Origin: an uncultured Granulosicoccaceae bacterium
GTDB taxonomy: Bacteria; Pseudomonadota; Gammaproteobacteria; Granulosicoccales; Granulosicoccaceae
Reading direction: 5' to 3'
Assembly (NCBI GenBank): GCA_937930305.1
Contig: CALGLE010000004.1
Coordinates: 220,920 to 284,919 of the forward strand
DNA: 64,000 nt
Part shown: piece by piece, positions 24,923 through 32,353 of the stretch
Layout of the letters: every line of letters starts with the position of its first letter
Position numbering within the stretch: the first letter of the stretch is position 1
The notes under the pieces: generated by a model
What the model saw: only the letters and a program-made list of their open reading frames with translations
Database searches by the model: none
What the model was told of the DNA's origin: nothing
Translations under genes and position numbers: made by a program

Positions 24923-25983
24923 AGTACGTGTTCCGATTTAGCATCAAACCAACGGATGCGATCCATCATCGGTTTGATATACAGAGAATCGCCAGAGGTG
25001 ATCGGATGATCGCTATCTAGCACGACTCGAAACAGTTGTTCATCAACTAAACAACTGGCAAGTAAATGTGAACCCAAGGGTTCCACGACCCGAACTTTTA
25101 CGTGCATTGCGCCTTCAGTCGTGGCATCTCCCACGGTTAAGTCTTCTGGGCGAATGGCAAATTCAATTTGGCTATCCGTGGCGTTGCTCGGGTGCGCAGG
25201 GCCGGGTAGTTGCAGATTAGCCACGGACCACATAGAACCTTCAAGCGGTTTTGCAGGTAAGAAATTCATAGGTGGGTTGCCAATGAAGGACCCAACAAAC
25301 CGATGGCTTGGGTTACGGTAAATGTCTACCGCATCTGAGGCTTGAACAATCTCGCCTTTATTCATGATGGCAATGCGATCCGCCATACTCATGGCTTCCA
25401 CTTGATCGTGGGTAACGTAAATCGTTGTTGTTTTGCTTTCCGCCAACACCGATTTTAATTCCGCACGCATCTCCATTCTCAAAAGCGCATCTAAATTGGA
25501 TAATGGCTCGTCCATTAACAGCACTTCAGGTTCCATGGCTAAAGCTCTGGCCACAGCCACACGCTGGCGCTGCCCACCACTAAGCTGGCCTGAGTAGCGT
25601 TCCAGTAAGGGATCAATGTGCATCAATTCTGCAGTTCGCTTGACGCGTTTATCCACCGTGTTTTGATCTAGCTTCGCCATGCGCAATCCGAAGGCGATAT
25701 TTTCGAATACGGTTAAATGCGGGAACACGGCGTAGTTTTGAAACACCATCGCAATTTTCCGATCGCGGGGTGGCAGCCTGTCAACGCGTTCATCGCCAAT
25801 CCAAACTTCACCCTCACTGGCGGTTTCTAAACCCGCAACAATTCGAAGTAGGGTTGTTTTTCCGCAACCCGACGCACCAAGTAACACTAAGAACTCTTGA
25901 TCTGCGACGGTTAGGTCAATGGACTTTAAGGCTTCAACTTTGCCGAAGCGTCGGGCAACCGATTTTATTTTTATTTCAGCCAT
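24919..25983 (-). CDS. Carbohydrate ABC transporter ATP-binding protein (MalK/UgpC family)
   Basis: The ATPase powers import of a carbohydrate. Walker A 'LLGASGCGKTTLLR' is at about residue 35, Q-loop 'MVFQNYAVFPHLTVFENI', ABC signature 'LSGGQRQRVAVARAL', Walker B 'VLLMDEPLSNLD' and H-loop 'IYVTHDQVEAMSMADRIAIM'. The C-terminal 120 residues hold the MalK-type TOBE/OB domain ('FIGNPPMNF' and 'EFAIRPEDLTVGD'). At 354 residues the length is normal. It lies between the permease and glycosidase genes in the operon. Confidence 0.92.
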   Translation of the reverse strand: MAEIKIKSVARRFGKVEALKSIDLTVADQEFLVLLGASGCGKTTLLRIVAGLETASEGEVWIGDERVDRLPPRDRKIAMVFQNYAVFPHLTVFENIAFGLRMAKLDQNTVDKRVKRTAELMHIDPLLERYSGQLSGGQRQRVAVARALAMEPEVLLMDEPLSNLDALLRMEMRAELKSVLAESKTTTIYVTHDQVEAMSMADRIAIMNKGEIVQASDAVDIYRNPSHRFVGSFIGNPPMNFLPAKPLEGSMWSVANLQLPGPAHPSNATDSQIEFAIRPEDLTVGDATTEGAMHVKVRVVEPLGSHLLASCLVDEQLFRVVLDSDHPITSGDSLYIKPMMDRIRWFDAKSEHVL

Positions 25984-26019
25984 GCGGTGCTCCAGTGTTC
26001 AATAGGCGAATTTGAATTT

Positions 26020-26838
26020 TCATCGATTAGCAATGCCCCACATAGAGAATAAGTACTTTCTAACTAAAAAGATGAACAGCAGTGCCGGTGCGACCAACAC
26101 CGCGCCGCCAGCAAACTTTAAGTGCAGCGGTGCTTGATCAAGCCCTTGCAGTAAAAAAGCGGGCAAGGTGCGATGCTCAATGGTGAGAACCGCGGCCCCA
26201 AATACTTCATTCCAAGATATGACAAATGCAAAAATTGCAGACGCGGTAAGCCCTGGCAGCACTAAGGGAAAAATGACTTTGTAAAACGCTTGAAAGCGGT
26301 TACAACCCAGTGTCCATGCCGCTTCCTCTAATTCCACTGGAATGCCAGAGAAAAGCGAATAAGTGATGAGCACAGCAAATGGCAAAGCCAGCATGGTGTG
26401 CAACAACGCTAAGCCTAATATGGTGTCGTCTAAGCCAATACGAATGTAAAGCACCGCCAGAGGTAGAGCGAGCAGTGGCAATGGAAAGGCGCGTGTCATG
26501 AGAATCAAGACTCGATAGAACGACTTGCCGCGAAAATCAAAGCGAGACAACGCATAGCCTGCAGGCGCGCCTGCACTGATAGAAAACACCATGGTGACGC
26601 AGGCGACCAAAACCGAATTCCACAGCGCTTGCCCCACACCCGCAAAATTGATGAAGAATGAAATACTCTCCAAATTAAACGAAGGCCATACTTTTTTAGG
26701 GAAGCTCACCACTTCTTCCGGCGAAGAAAGGGTATTGGTAATTAATAAATAGATGGGCACTAACACCCAAGCGCAAAGCACCAAGATGGACACTCGGAAC
26801 GTCCACCGCATGGCTGAACTGGTACCGTCTACGTTCAT
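26020..26838 (-). CDS. Carbohydrate ABC transporter permease, MalG type
   Basis: This inner-membrane subunit has six predicted helices. The cytoplasmic EAA loop that docks on the ATPase is 'VELEEAAWTLGCNRFQAFYKVIFPLVLPGLTASAIFAFVISWNEVFGAAVL', a form typical of MalG-type permeases (with 'SWNE' after it). The N-terminus 'WTFRVSILVLCAWVLVPIYLLITNTLS' is the first helix. It overlaps the MalF-type gene by four bases, so the two are translated together; the ATPase gene follows after 36 bases. Confidence 0.9.
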   Translation of the reverse strand: MNVDGTSSAMRWTFRVSILVLCAWVLVPIYLLITNTLSSPEEVVSFPKKVWPSFNLESISFFINFAGVGQALWNSVLVACVTMVFSISAGAPAGYALSRFDFRGKSFYRVLILMTRAFPLPLLALPLAVLYIRIGLDDTILGLALLHTMLALPFAVLITYSLFSGIPVELEEAAWTLGCNRFQAFYKVIFPLVLPGLTASAIFAFVISWNEVFGAAVLTIEHRTLPAFLLQGLDQAPLHLKFAGGAVLVAPALLFIFLVRKYLFSMWGIANR

Positions 26839-27683
26839 ATGGTTGCGCCTTTAGGAGTTCTTAAAAACCACATAATGACTAGTGTGCAAAGAATGGAAAT
26901 ACCGAGTATCACGAGAGCAAACGCGGCTGCCACATTCGGGTCTCTTAATACAAATTGCCATTGATAAACTTCACCCATTAATATGGGTAGATTGGTACCA
27001 CCTAAGGCTGCTACAACAGCAAATACTTCAAACGCTAAGATGACTCGCAATATAAGCGCGGTCTGCAAACTGGGTTTGAGTAACGGTAGGGTGACTTTGG
27101 TGAAGCGCTGCCAGCGTGATGCGCCAAACACCTCGGCTGCCTCTTGATATTCTTTTGGAATTAACCCCATACCCGCAACTAGAATAACCAATACTATTGC
27201 GGTTGCTCGCCAAATTTCGGCCAAGGCGATTGCGAGAAAAATGGTGCCTTTGTTCTGATACCCGAGAAACGTTTCGGGTTGCTCGTTTATCCCGAAGGTC
27301 ACCAGAAAACTGTTTAAAAAACCGGACTGTTCAAAAATAGATAACCAAATGATTCCCGCGGCTAAGTCCGATATACCTAGAGGAATTGTCCATATATACA
27401 GAAACGCATCACGCCCGCGTTTCATACCGGTCACCAACGAGGCCATGTATAGCGCTAGGACCATTTGAATCGGTACAACGGCCAACGTTAAGTACAGAGT
27501 ATTTTTAAACGCGGTGTTGAATTTCCAATGCCCCAACATTTCAGAAAAATGGGCCGATGTGAGTTGGCCTGCATCATCGGAAATGGCTTGCCATGCCACT
27601 AAGACAAAGGGGTAAAGAAACAACACCCCGAGTAAAATCACCGAAGGCAGTAGCAATAGATAAGGTAAGGCACGAGTTTGCAT
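26835..27683 (-). CDS. Carbohydrate ABC transporter permease, MalF type
   Basis: The 282-residue protein starts 'ALPYLLLLPSVILLGVLFLYPFVLVAWQAISDD', the usual first helix of MalF/UgpA-type permeases, and has an EAA loop 'IPKEYQEAAEVFGASRWQRFTKVTLPLLKPSLQTALILR'. It would form the channel with the MalG-type partner encoded directly downstream. It follows the solute-binding protein gene after a 153-base gap that carries a strong hairpin. Confidence 0.9.
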   Translation of the reverse strand: MQTRALPYLLLLPSVILLGVLFLYPFVLVAWQAISDDAGQLTSAHFSEMLGHWKFNTAFKNTLYLTLAVVPIQMVLALYMASLVTGMKRGRDAFLYIWTIPLGISDLAAGIIWLSIFEQSGFLNSFLVTFGINEQPETFLGYQNKGTIFLAIALAEIWRATAIVLVILVAGMGLIPKEYQEAAEVFGASRWQRFTKVTLPLLKPSLQTALILRVILAFEVFAVVAALGGTNLPILMGEVYQWQFVLRDPNVAAAFALVILGISILCTLVIMWFLRTPKGATI

Positions 27684-27745
27684 GTTAGGTGTGTTGCAAC
27701 AGGTTGGCCGCGAGGAAATTACAGCATGCGTTTTTATTTTTTAAA

Positions 27746-27774
27746 GTTCGGGCGCACACCATCTGCGCCCGAAC
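27746..27774 (-). other. Intercistronic stem-loop between solute-binding protein and permease genes
   Basis: GTTCGGGCGCA-CACCATC-TGCGCCCGAAC is a perfect 11-bp, GC-rich inverted repeat with a 7-base loop. On the minus strand it lies after the solute-binding protein stop and before the permease start, and it is followed by TTTAAAAAATAAAAA rather than a clean U-tract. That looks less like a full terminator than like an RNA-stabilising or partial-termination hairpin, of the kind that raises binding-protein levels over permeases in maltose-type operons. Confidence 0.65.
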
Positions 27775-27836
27775 AGTTTCTAACGATCTAAGCAATCAAA
27801 TTAGATTGTCGAAGATACTTCCTTCAAATGCAGAAC

Positions 27837-29102
27837 TTAATCAACTGGGCAAGCACCGTCGGATGCTGCGTCTGGTGCCCAGCAAGGTGCGTTGGCTTCT
27901 TCCATAATCTTTCGAAGCGAATCGGCTTGGTCATCCAGTACTTCACGAACATCTTGGCCACCCAGTACGATGCGCTCAAACGCATCCACGTAGACAGCGT
28001 TGAATTTCCCGCCTAAGTCACCCAAACCGACGGGTAAAAGACCGGGGTTCGCATCATCGGATCCTGACATGGCAGCGATAGCAGCACCTGACAGTTGAAC
28101 CGATGCTGGCATGTCATCTGGCAGTTCAACATCAACCACAGGGAAGAAGCTGGTTGCGCGCAAGGTTTCAATTTGCGTTTCTGGTTTAGTCATGTAAGCC
28201 AACAACGCCTTCGCTTCATCCATATCTGGAGCGGTGTTAGGTATGGCAACACCGACAACCACGGGCATGAAGCCTCGTCCCGTTGGGCCAGCAGGCGCTG
28301 GGAAACCAATGAAGTCATCCGGGCGCTGGTTAAAAGCGTCTGCTAAACGAGCTGTGTGATCAAACGCCACCCAAACTTCTTCAGTCAGCAGTTGCTCTTG
28401 CATGAATGAGAACCCGGTTGAACCTGGGTTGGTGTATTGCCACAAATCTTTAAAAGCATTCCAAGCGCCTTCAGCTTCCGCTGAACGGAACTTCGTTACC
28501 ATGGAATTGGTGTAGGACGGGTAGAGATAGCCTTGGAAGAAACGGTGCTTTAGCCCTTTGGGTCCAGCTGGAAAACCGAACTTAGGTGAACCAGTAGCAT
28601 CGGCCATGTTTTTGGCCCAAGCAATGAGTTCATCATAAGACAATGACATCACGTCAGCGCCTTCGGGTAAGTGCTCCAGCGCTTTTTTGTTTGCTGCCAT
28701 AATGTAAGTGGCTTGCATCCAAGGGATGTATTTCTGCTGATCCGTGCCCAGCTTGCCGAGCTCTAAAAATGTGCCGTTAACACCAGTGGTATCGATGTCT
28801 GAAAGATCAGCCAAGTTGTCTGAAAGATCAATCATGTTGCCGTGCAAACTACCAATCAATCCGATTTTGCCACTGCCTGCGGTGGCTTCTGCTTGAATAC
28901 GGGTTATCCAAGGACCGGTTTCACTCGGTTGAAAGTCAACCTCGCCTTCGAACCCAGAAAGAACTTTTTCGCGCATCGCCTGCGCTTCTTCAATCGGGGC
29001 CGCCTGAGTGGACCAGAACAGGACTTCAGCGTTCGCGGTTTGAATGCCAGTGACAGCAGTGCCCAAAGTCAGGGCTGCGGCCAGAGCGGTTTTCTTCATC
29101 AT
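27837..29102 (-). CDS. Carbohydrate ABC transporter solute-binding protein
   Basis: The protein of about 421 residues begins with a signal peptide (MMKKTALAAALTLGTAVTGIQTANA) followed by 'EVLFWSTQAAPIEEAQAMREKVL', the beginning of a family 1 (MalE-like) extracellular binding protein. Blocks such as 'WMQATYIMAANKKALEHLPEG' and 'FPAPAGPTGRGFMPVVVGVAIPNTAPDMDEAKALLAYMTKPETQ' are also typical. It captures the sugar in the periplasm. The ORF track extends to 29165, but the ATG at 29102 has GGAGAGAG just upstream and begins the signal peptide, so it is preferred. The LacI gene is 59 bases upstream and the permeases downstream. Confidence 0.9.
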   Translation of the reverse strand: MMKKTALAAALTLGTAVTGIQTANAEVLFWSTQAAPIEEAQAMREKVLSGFEGEVDFQPSETGPWITRIQAEATAGSGKIGLIGSLHGNMIDLSDNLADLSDIDTTGVNGTFLELGKLGTDQQKYIPWMQATYIMAANKKALEHLPEGADVMSLSYDELIAWAKNMADATGSPKFGFPAGPKGLKHRFFQGYLYPSYTNSMVTKFRSAEAEGAWNAFKDLWQYTNPGSTGFSFMQEQLLTEEVWVAFDHTARLADAFNQRPDDFIGFPAPAGPTGRGFMPVVVGVAIPNTAPDMDEAKALLAYMTKPETQIETLRATSFFPVVDVELPDDMPASVQLSGAAIAAMSGSDDANPGLLPVGLGDLGGKFNAVYVDAFERIVLGGQDVREVLDDQADSLRKIMEEANAPCWAPDAASDGACPVD

Positions 29103-29130
29103 TGTAACTCTCTCCAATGGGAACATAAGG

Positions 29131-29144
29131 GCTGCTTGCGCAGC
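29131..29144 (-). other. Small inverted repeat between lacI-type and binding-protein genes
   Basis: GCTGC-TTGC-GCAGC lies in the short gap between the regulator stop and the start of the solute-binding protein gene. It could form a hairpin in the polycistronic RNA or be a second operator; it does not match the operator seen upstream of the regulator. Confidence 0.25.
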
Positions 29145-29161
29145 GTTTGCTTGCATGCGAT

Positions 29162-30217
29162 TCATGCCGAAGTGATGTGGCTAGGTACTTCGGCGTGAGA
29201 ACCACGTGATACTAAGAACGGCCTAATCAGCTGTTGTTGTGACACTGTTTTGCCGCCAATAGAATTCAGTAGCACTTCGCCGATTTGGCTTGCCGTATCG
29301 CGAGTGCTTTGATCAAATGTGGTGAGCCCAGGGGGCACCACCGCAGCTTGTGGGATGTTGCCAAATCCGATAACCGATAGATCTTCGGGAATGGACAAAT
29401 TGAGTTCGGACGCCACCTGCAACACGTGCAGCGCGATTTCGTCCGTCAGCGCAAGACACGCAGTTGGGCGTTTCTTACTTGTTAATAGTTTTCGTATAAC
29501 CGATAAATAACCTTCGCTATCGAATCGATTGCAGTGTTTGGTGGTTAGCGAAACATCGGCGACGTTCGCATTGGCGATTGCCGTGGCCACGCCTTGTTCT
29601 CGCACTTGTCGAAACATCATGTGCTCGTTGATAGAAAGAAGTGCCAAGCGGCGATGACCCAGTGCCAGCAACAACTGCGTGGCATGTGAAAAAGCATGTT
29701 CGCCATCGGTGTCGATCCAGCTGTATTGGGATTGATCTTCTAAAGTGCGGCCGTGAGTGATGAACGGTATTTGTCTGGCACGAAGGAAATCAACGCGTTC
29801 GTCAGTTTCGGTGATGCGCGTTAAGACAATACCATCCACACGGCCAGATTCAACGGTGCGTTGCAGCACTTGCATCTCGGTTTGAGAGGGCGCAACGGTA
29901 TTGATCAGCAAATCATAGCCGCGCTCTGCCAGCGACTCACTTAATCCAGCAATAAAGTCACCCAAAAACGGGTCTCGGAATGGCTCATCCATGAGGGGTA
30001 GGGTTAGGCCAATAAACCCGCTGCGACCGGTTACCAGCATTTTGCCGGCGGAATTGGGCACGTAGTTTATGCGGGCGGCCGCCTCAATCACACGCTTTTG
30101 CGTGGCTGCAGCAACATCTGAGTACCCCGCCAGCGCACGAGACACTGTCGTGATGGATAAATCGAGCTCTTGGGCCAGAGCTTTCAAGGATCCTTTTCTG
30201 TGCTTATTGGGAATCAT
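29162..30217 (-). CDS. LacI family transcriptional regulator
   Basis: The N-terminal helix-turn-helix is 'SLKALAQELDLSITTVSRALAGYSDVAAATQKRVIEAAARINYVPNSAGKMLVTGRSG', with the LacI hinge helix, followed by a periplasmic-binding-protein-like effector domain (from about residue 65: 'FIGLTLPLMDEPFRDPFLGDFIAGLSESLAERGYDLLI'). It is likely to repress the downstream sugar uptake operon and to be relieved by the imported or processed glycoside. It is transcribed first in the operon, so it is probably autoregulated through the palindrome at 30280-30293. Confidence 0.9.
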   Translation of the reverse strand: MIPNKHRKGSLKALAQELDLSITTVSRALAGYSDVAAATQKRVIEAAARINYVPNSAGKMLVTGRSGFIGLTLPLMDEPFRDPFLGDFIAGLSESLAERGYDLLINTVAPSQTEMQVLQRTVESGRVDGIVLTRITETDERVDFLRARQIPFITHGRTLEDQSQYSWIDTDGEHAFSHATQLLLALGHRRLALLSINEHMMFRQVREQGVATAIANANVADVSLTTKHCNRFDSEGYLSVIRKLLTSKKRPTACLALTDEIALHVLQVASELNLSIPEDLSVIGFGNIPQAAVVPPGLTTFDQSTRDTASQIGEVLLNSIGGKTVSQQQLIRPFLVSRGSHAEVPSHITSA

Positions 30218-30279
30218 GCGTTGGCATTCACTCGGAAATTCACGGTCAGCTGCGTTGAAAAACAGCTTAATTTACCTAT

Positions 30280-30293
30280 CCAAAACGTTTCGG
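30280..30293. promoter_or_regulatory. Putative LacI-family operator
   Basis: CCAAAACGTTTCGG is a 14-bp inverted repeat (one mismatch) centred on CG, the standard form of LacI-family operators. It lies about 63 bases upstream of the regulator start and just downstream of a promoter-like pair, so binding would block transcription start. Confidence 0.6.
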
Positions 30294-30303
30294 ATGGGTG
30301 GAT

Positions 30304-30331
30304 ATTAAACCATTTAATTTCGTGAGTACAA
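30304..30331 (-). promoter_or_regulatory. Putative sigma-70 promoter of the LacI-sugar ABC operon
   Basis: Reading the minus strand, TTGTAC (30331-30326) and TTTAAT (30309-30304) are separated by 16 bases. TTTAAT matches the -10 consensus at five of six positions. The predicted transcription start, near 30297, is followed at once by the operator-like palindrome. Confidence 0.45.
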
Positions 30332-30382
30332 GTGTTTTATTGGTTCAATATTGGCTCTCAGTAAATTCGCTATGGTAGCGGC

Positions 30383-30940
30383 ATGAAAATTAAACATAAA
30401 TTGCGCTTTCTCAAATTCTTCCTGCTCAGTTGCCTAATAGGGCTGGTTGGATGTGCCACGGTGACGGTGCCCGCTGGCATCACGCCGGTGTCTGGCTTTG
30501 ACGCTGAGCGCTATCTGGGTACGTGGTATGAGATCGCTCGAATCGATAGCCGCTTTGAGCGTGGGCTGTATAACGTCACTGCAACTTACACAGAAAATTC
30601 AGACGGCAGCATCAAAGTCGAGAACCGAGGTTACAAAATCAGTGATGAGAAATGGAAAGTTGCTGCGGGTAAAGCGAAGTTTGTTGGTGATAGCGATGTA
30701 GGTCACTTGAAGGTCTCGTTTTTCGGACCCTTTTACGCCTCTTATGTGGTGTACGAATTGGACGAAGACTACGGGCACGCGTTTGTTACTGGTCAGGATA
30801 AAGATTTTTTGTGGTTACTTGCCAGAGAGCCCAAGGTATCGGATGAGGTCATGACTCAATTTAAAGAACAGGCCGCAGCCAATGGCTATGACTTGGACAA
30901 GGTGGTGTTTGATGTGCAACGAGATGAACTGCCCCGATGA
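30383..30940 (+). CDS. blc: Outer-membrane lipoprotein lipocalin (Blc-type)
   Basis: The protein (185 residues) has a lipoprotein signal peptide ending in the lipobox 'LVGC', then the lipocalin signature 'VSGFDAERYLGTWYEIARIDSRFERGLYNVTATYTENSDGSIKVENRG' with the conserved G-x-W, followed by 'GHLKVSFFGPFYASYVVYELDEDYGHAFVTGQDKDFLWLLARE'. Blc lipocalins bind lysophospholipids or fatty acids at the outer membrane and are often stress-induced. The ATGA overlap with the downstream SDR gene indicates coupled translation. Confidence 0.9.
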   Translation: MKIKHKLRFLKFFLLSCLIGLVGCATVTVPAGITPVSGFDAERYLGTWYEIARIDSRFERGLYNVTATYTENSDGSIKVENRGYKISDEKWKVAAGKAKFVGDSDVGHLKVSFFGPFYASYVVYELDEDYGHAFVTGQDKDFLWLLAREPKVSDEVMTQFKEQAAANGYDLDKVVFDVQRDELPR

Positions 30941-31614
30941 CTAAAAACGTTTTGATTACTGGCGTAAGCCGCGGCTTAGGCAGGGCATTGGCTGCAGGGA
31001 TTAACAGCACCGGCCACCGAGTGGCAGGCTGTGCTCGTCAAGTTGAGCAGCTGCAGGCAGGGGTATCAACGGCTTCAAGTGATTATCGTGTTGACTCGGT
31101 TGATTTAAGCGATGATCAGGCGGTGGGTTTGTGGATTGCAGACGTGGTCGCTAACTGGGGAGTACCCGATTTAGTGATAAACAACGCGGGCATCATTAAC
31201 GCCAATCAACCCTTGTGGGAAGTGCCCTATGCTGATTTTCAGCAAATTATGCGGGTGAATATTCAAGGGGTGTTTTCCGTTATACGCCATGTGGTGCCGC
31301 ACATGATTCAAGGCAACGGTGGCGTGATTGCAAACTTAAGCAGCGGGTGGGGGCGTTCTGTGTCGGCTGATGTTGCGCCCTATTGTTGCAGCAAGTGGGG
31401 CATTGAAGGATTAACCCTAGCCTTAGCTGAAGACTTTCCATCGAGTATGGCAGCGGTGCCGGTTAATCCTGGGGTGATTAACACAGAGATGTTGCAATCT
31501 TGTTTTGGTGAGGGAGCGAAAAACGCACCCACGCCCGATCAATGGGCTGTGCAGGCGGTGCCGTTTTTCTTAGGCTTATCGCAACGTGACAACGGTCGGT
31601 CTTTAAGCGTTTGA
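30937..31614 (+). CDS. SDR family oxidoreductase
   Basis: This short (225-residue) classical SDR has 'VLITGVSRGLGRALA' (TGxxxGxG), 'VINNAGI' (NNAG), 'IANLSSGWGRS' with the catalytic Ser and 'YCCSKWGIEGL' with Y-x3-K, so all catalytic residues are present. 'VPVNPGVINTEML' is the post-catalytic loop. The specific reaction is unknown. It overlaps the lipocalin gene by four bases. Confidence 0.85.
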   Translation: MTKNVLITGVSRGLGRALAAGINSTGHRVAGCARQVEQLQAGVSTASSDYRVDSVDLSDDQAVGLWIADVVANWGVPDLVINNAGIINANQPLWEVPYADFQQIMRVNIQGVFSVIRHVVPHMIQGNGGVIANLSSGWGRSVSADVAPYCCSKWGIEGLTLALAEDFPSSMAAVPVNPGVINTEMLQSCFGEGAKNAPTPDQWAVQAVPFFLGLSQRDNGRSLSV

Positions 31615-31639
31615 TCGCAATTTGTTCAATCGCCATTTG

Positions 31640-32353
31640 TTAATTAGAAACCAGCTGATTGATGTGCCAACTCATGGCAGAGTTGCTCGATAAAACGGGG
31701 GTTCCAAGATCGGTGGTGAAATCGTCCAGCCAACTCATGGTGCGTAGGTTGGTGCAGGATGCAAATACGGCGTCACAGGGCGCTTGTTGGTGCAGTGTTT
31801 GAATGGCTTGCTTTAACGAGGCTTCATCAATTCTGCACACGTTCGTATCTAGCGGTTCATTGAACGACCCGAACGACACGATCTCATACCCTTGTTCACT
31901 TAAATGATTGTATATCGCTTGCGATACGTGCGGCTCATAGGGGGTGAGGAGGGCAAGCTTTTTAACATTTAAGTGTTTTAAATTCGCTTTCAACGCCGTC
32001 AATGGGTTGGTGACCGCAACCCCTGGAAAACACTCATGCACCAAGCTTTCCACCCGCGCTTCTCCGATAACCGTTGTTCCCGATGTACAGCCATAGGCCA
32101 CAGCGGCTAAGGGGGCTTTGCGAGGCAGCAGTTGCAATGAGGCTGGTAGTGCGTTCTCCATAGCGCCTAAGGTGTCGGCATTGACTGTGGTGTCGTTAGG
32201 AATTCGGGTGTGCAATACGCGTGTATTGGGATGAAGCCAATACCGCAATTCGTCTTCTAATACTTCATCGGTTTGTAGCACCACAACACCCACGGTGGGC
32301 GCTGCAGGTAAGTTCAACGAATAGTCCAGCGTGGTGCAGGTGGTTGTGCTCAT
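31640..32353 (-). CDS. Aspartate/glutamate racemase superfamily protein (maleate isomerase/EutA-like)
   Basis: The 237-residue protein has the two-lobed Asp/Glu-racemase fold with both catalytic cysteines visible: 'AVAYGCTSGTTVIGEA' and 'DAVFASCTNLRTMSWLDDF'. 'VTNPLTALKANLKHLNVKKLALLTPYEPHVSQAIYNHLSEQGYEIVSFGSF' is typical of the maleate cis-trans isomerase / arylmalonate decarboxylase / EutA subgroup rather than of true racemases. The ORF track extends upstream to 32464, but the ATG at 32353 overlaps the M24 stop in an ATGA arrangement and is preferred. It ends the six-gene minus-strand directon. Confidence 0.75.
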   Translation of the reverse strand: MSTTTCTTLDYSLNLPAAPTVGVVVLQTDEVLEDELRYWLHPNTRVLHTRIPNDTTVNADTLGAMENALPASLQLLPRKAPLAAVAYGCTSGTTVIGEARVESLVHECFPGVAVTNPLTALKANLKHLNVKKLALLTPYEPHVSQAIYNHLSEQGYEIVSFGSFNEPLDTNVCRIDEASLKQAIQTLHQQAPCDAVFASCTNLRTMSWLDDFTTDLGTPVLSSNSAMSWHINQLVSN

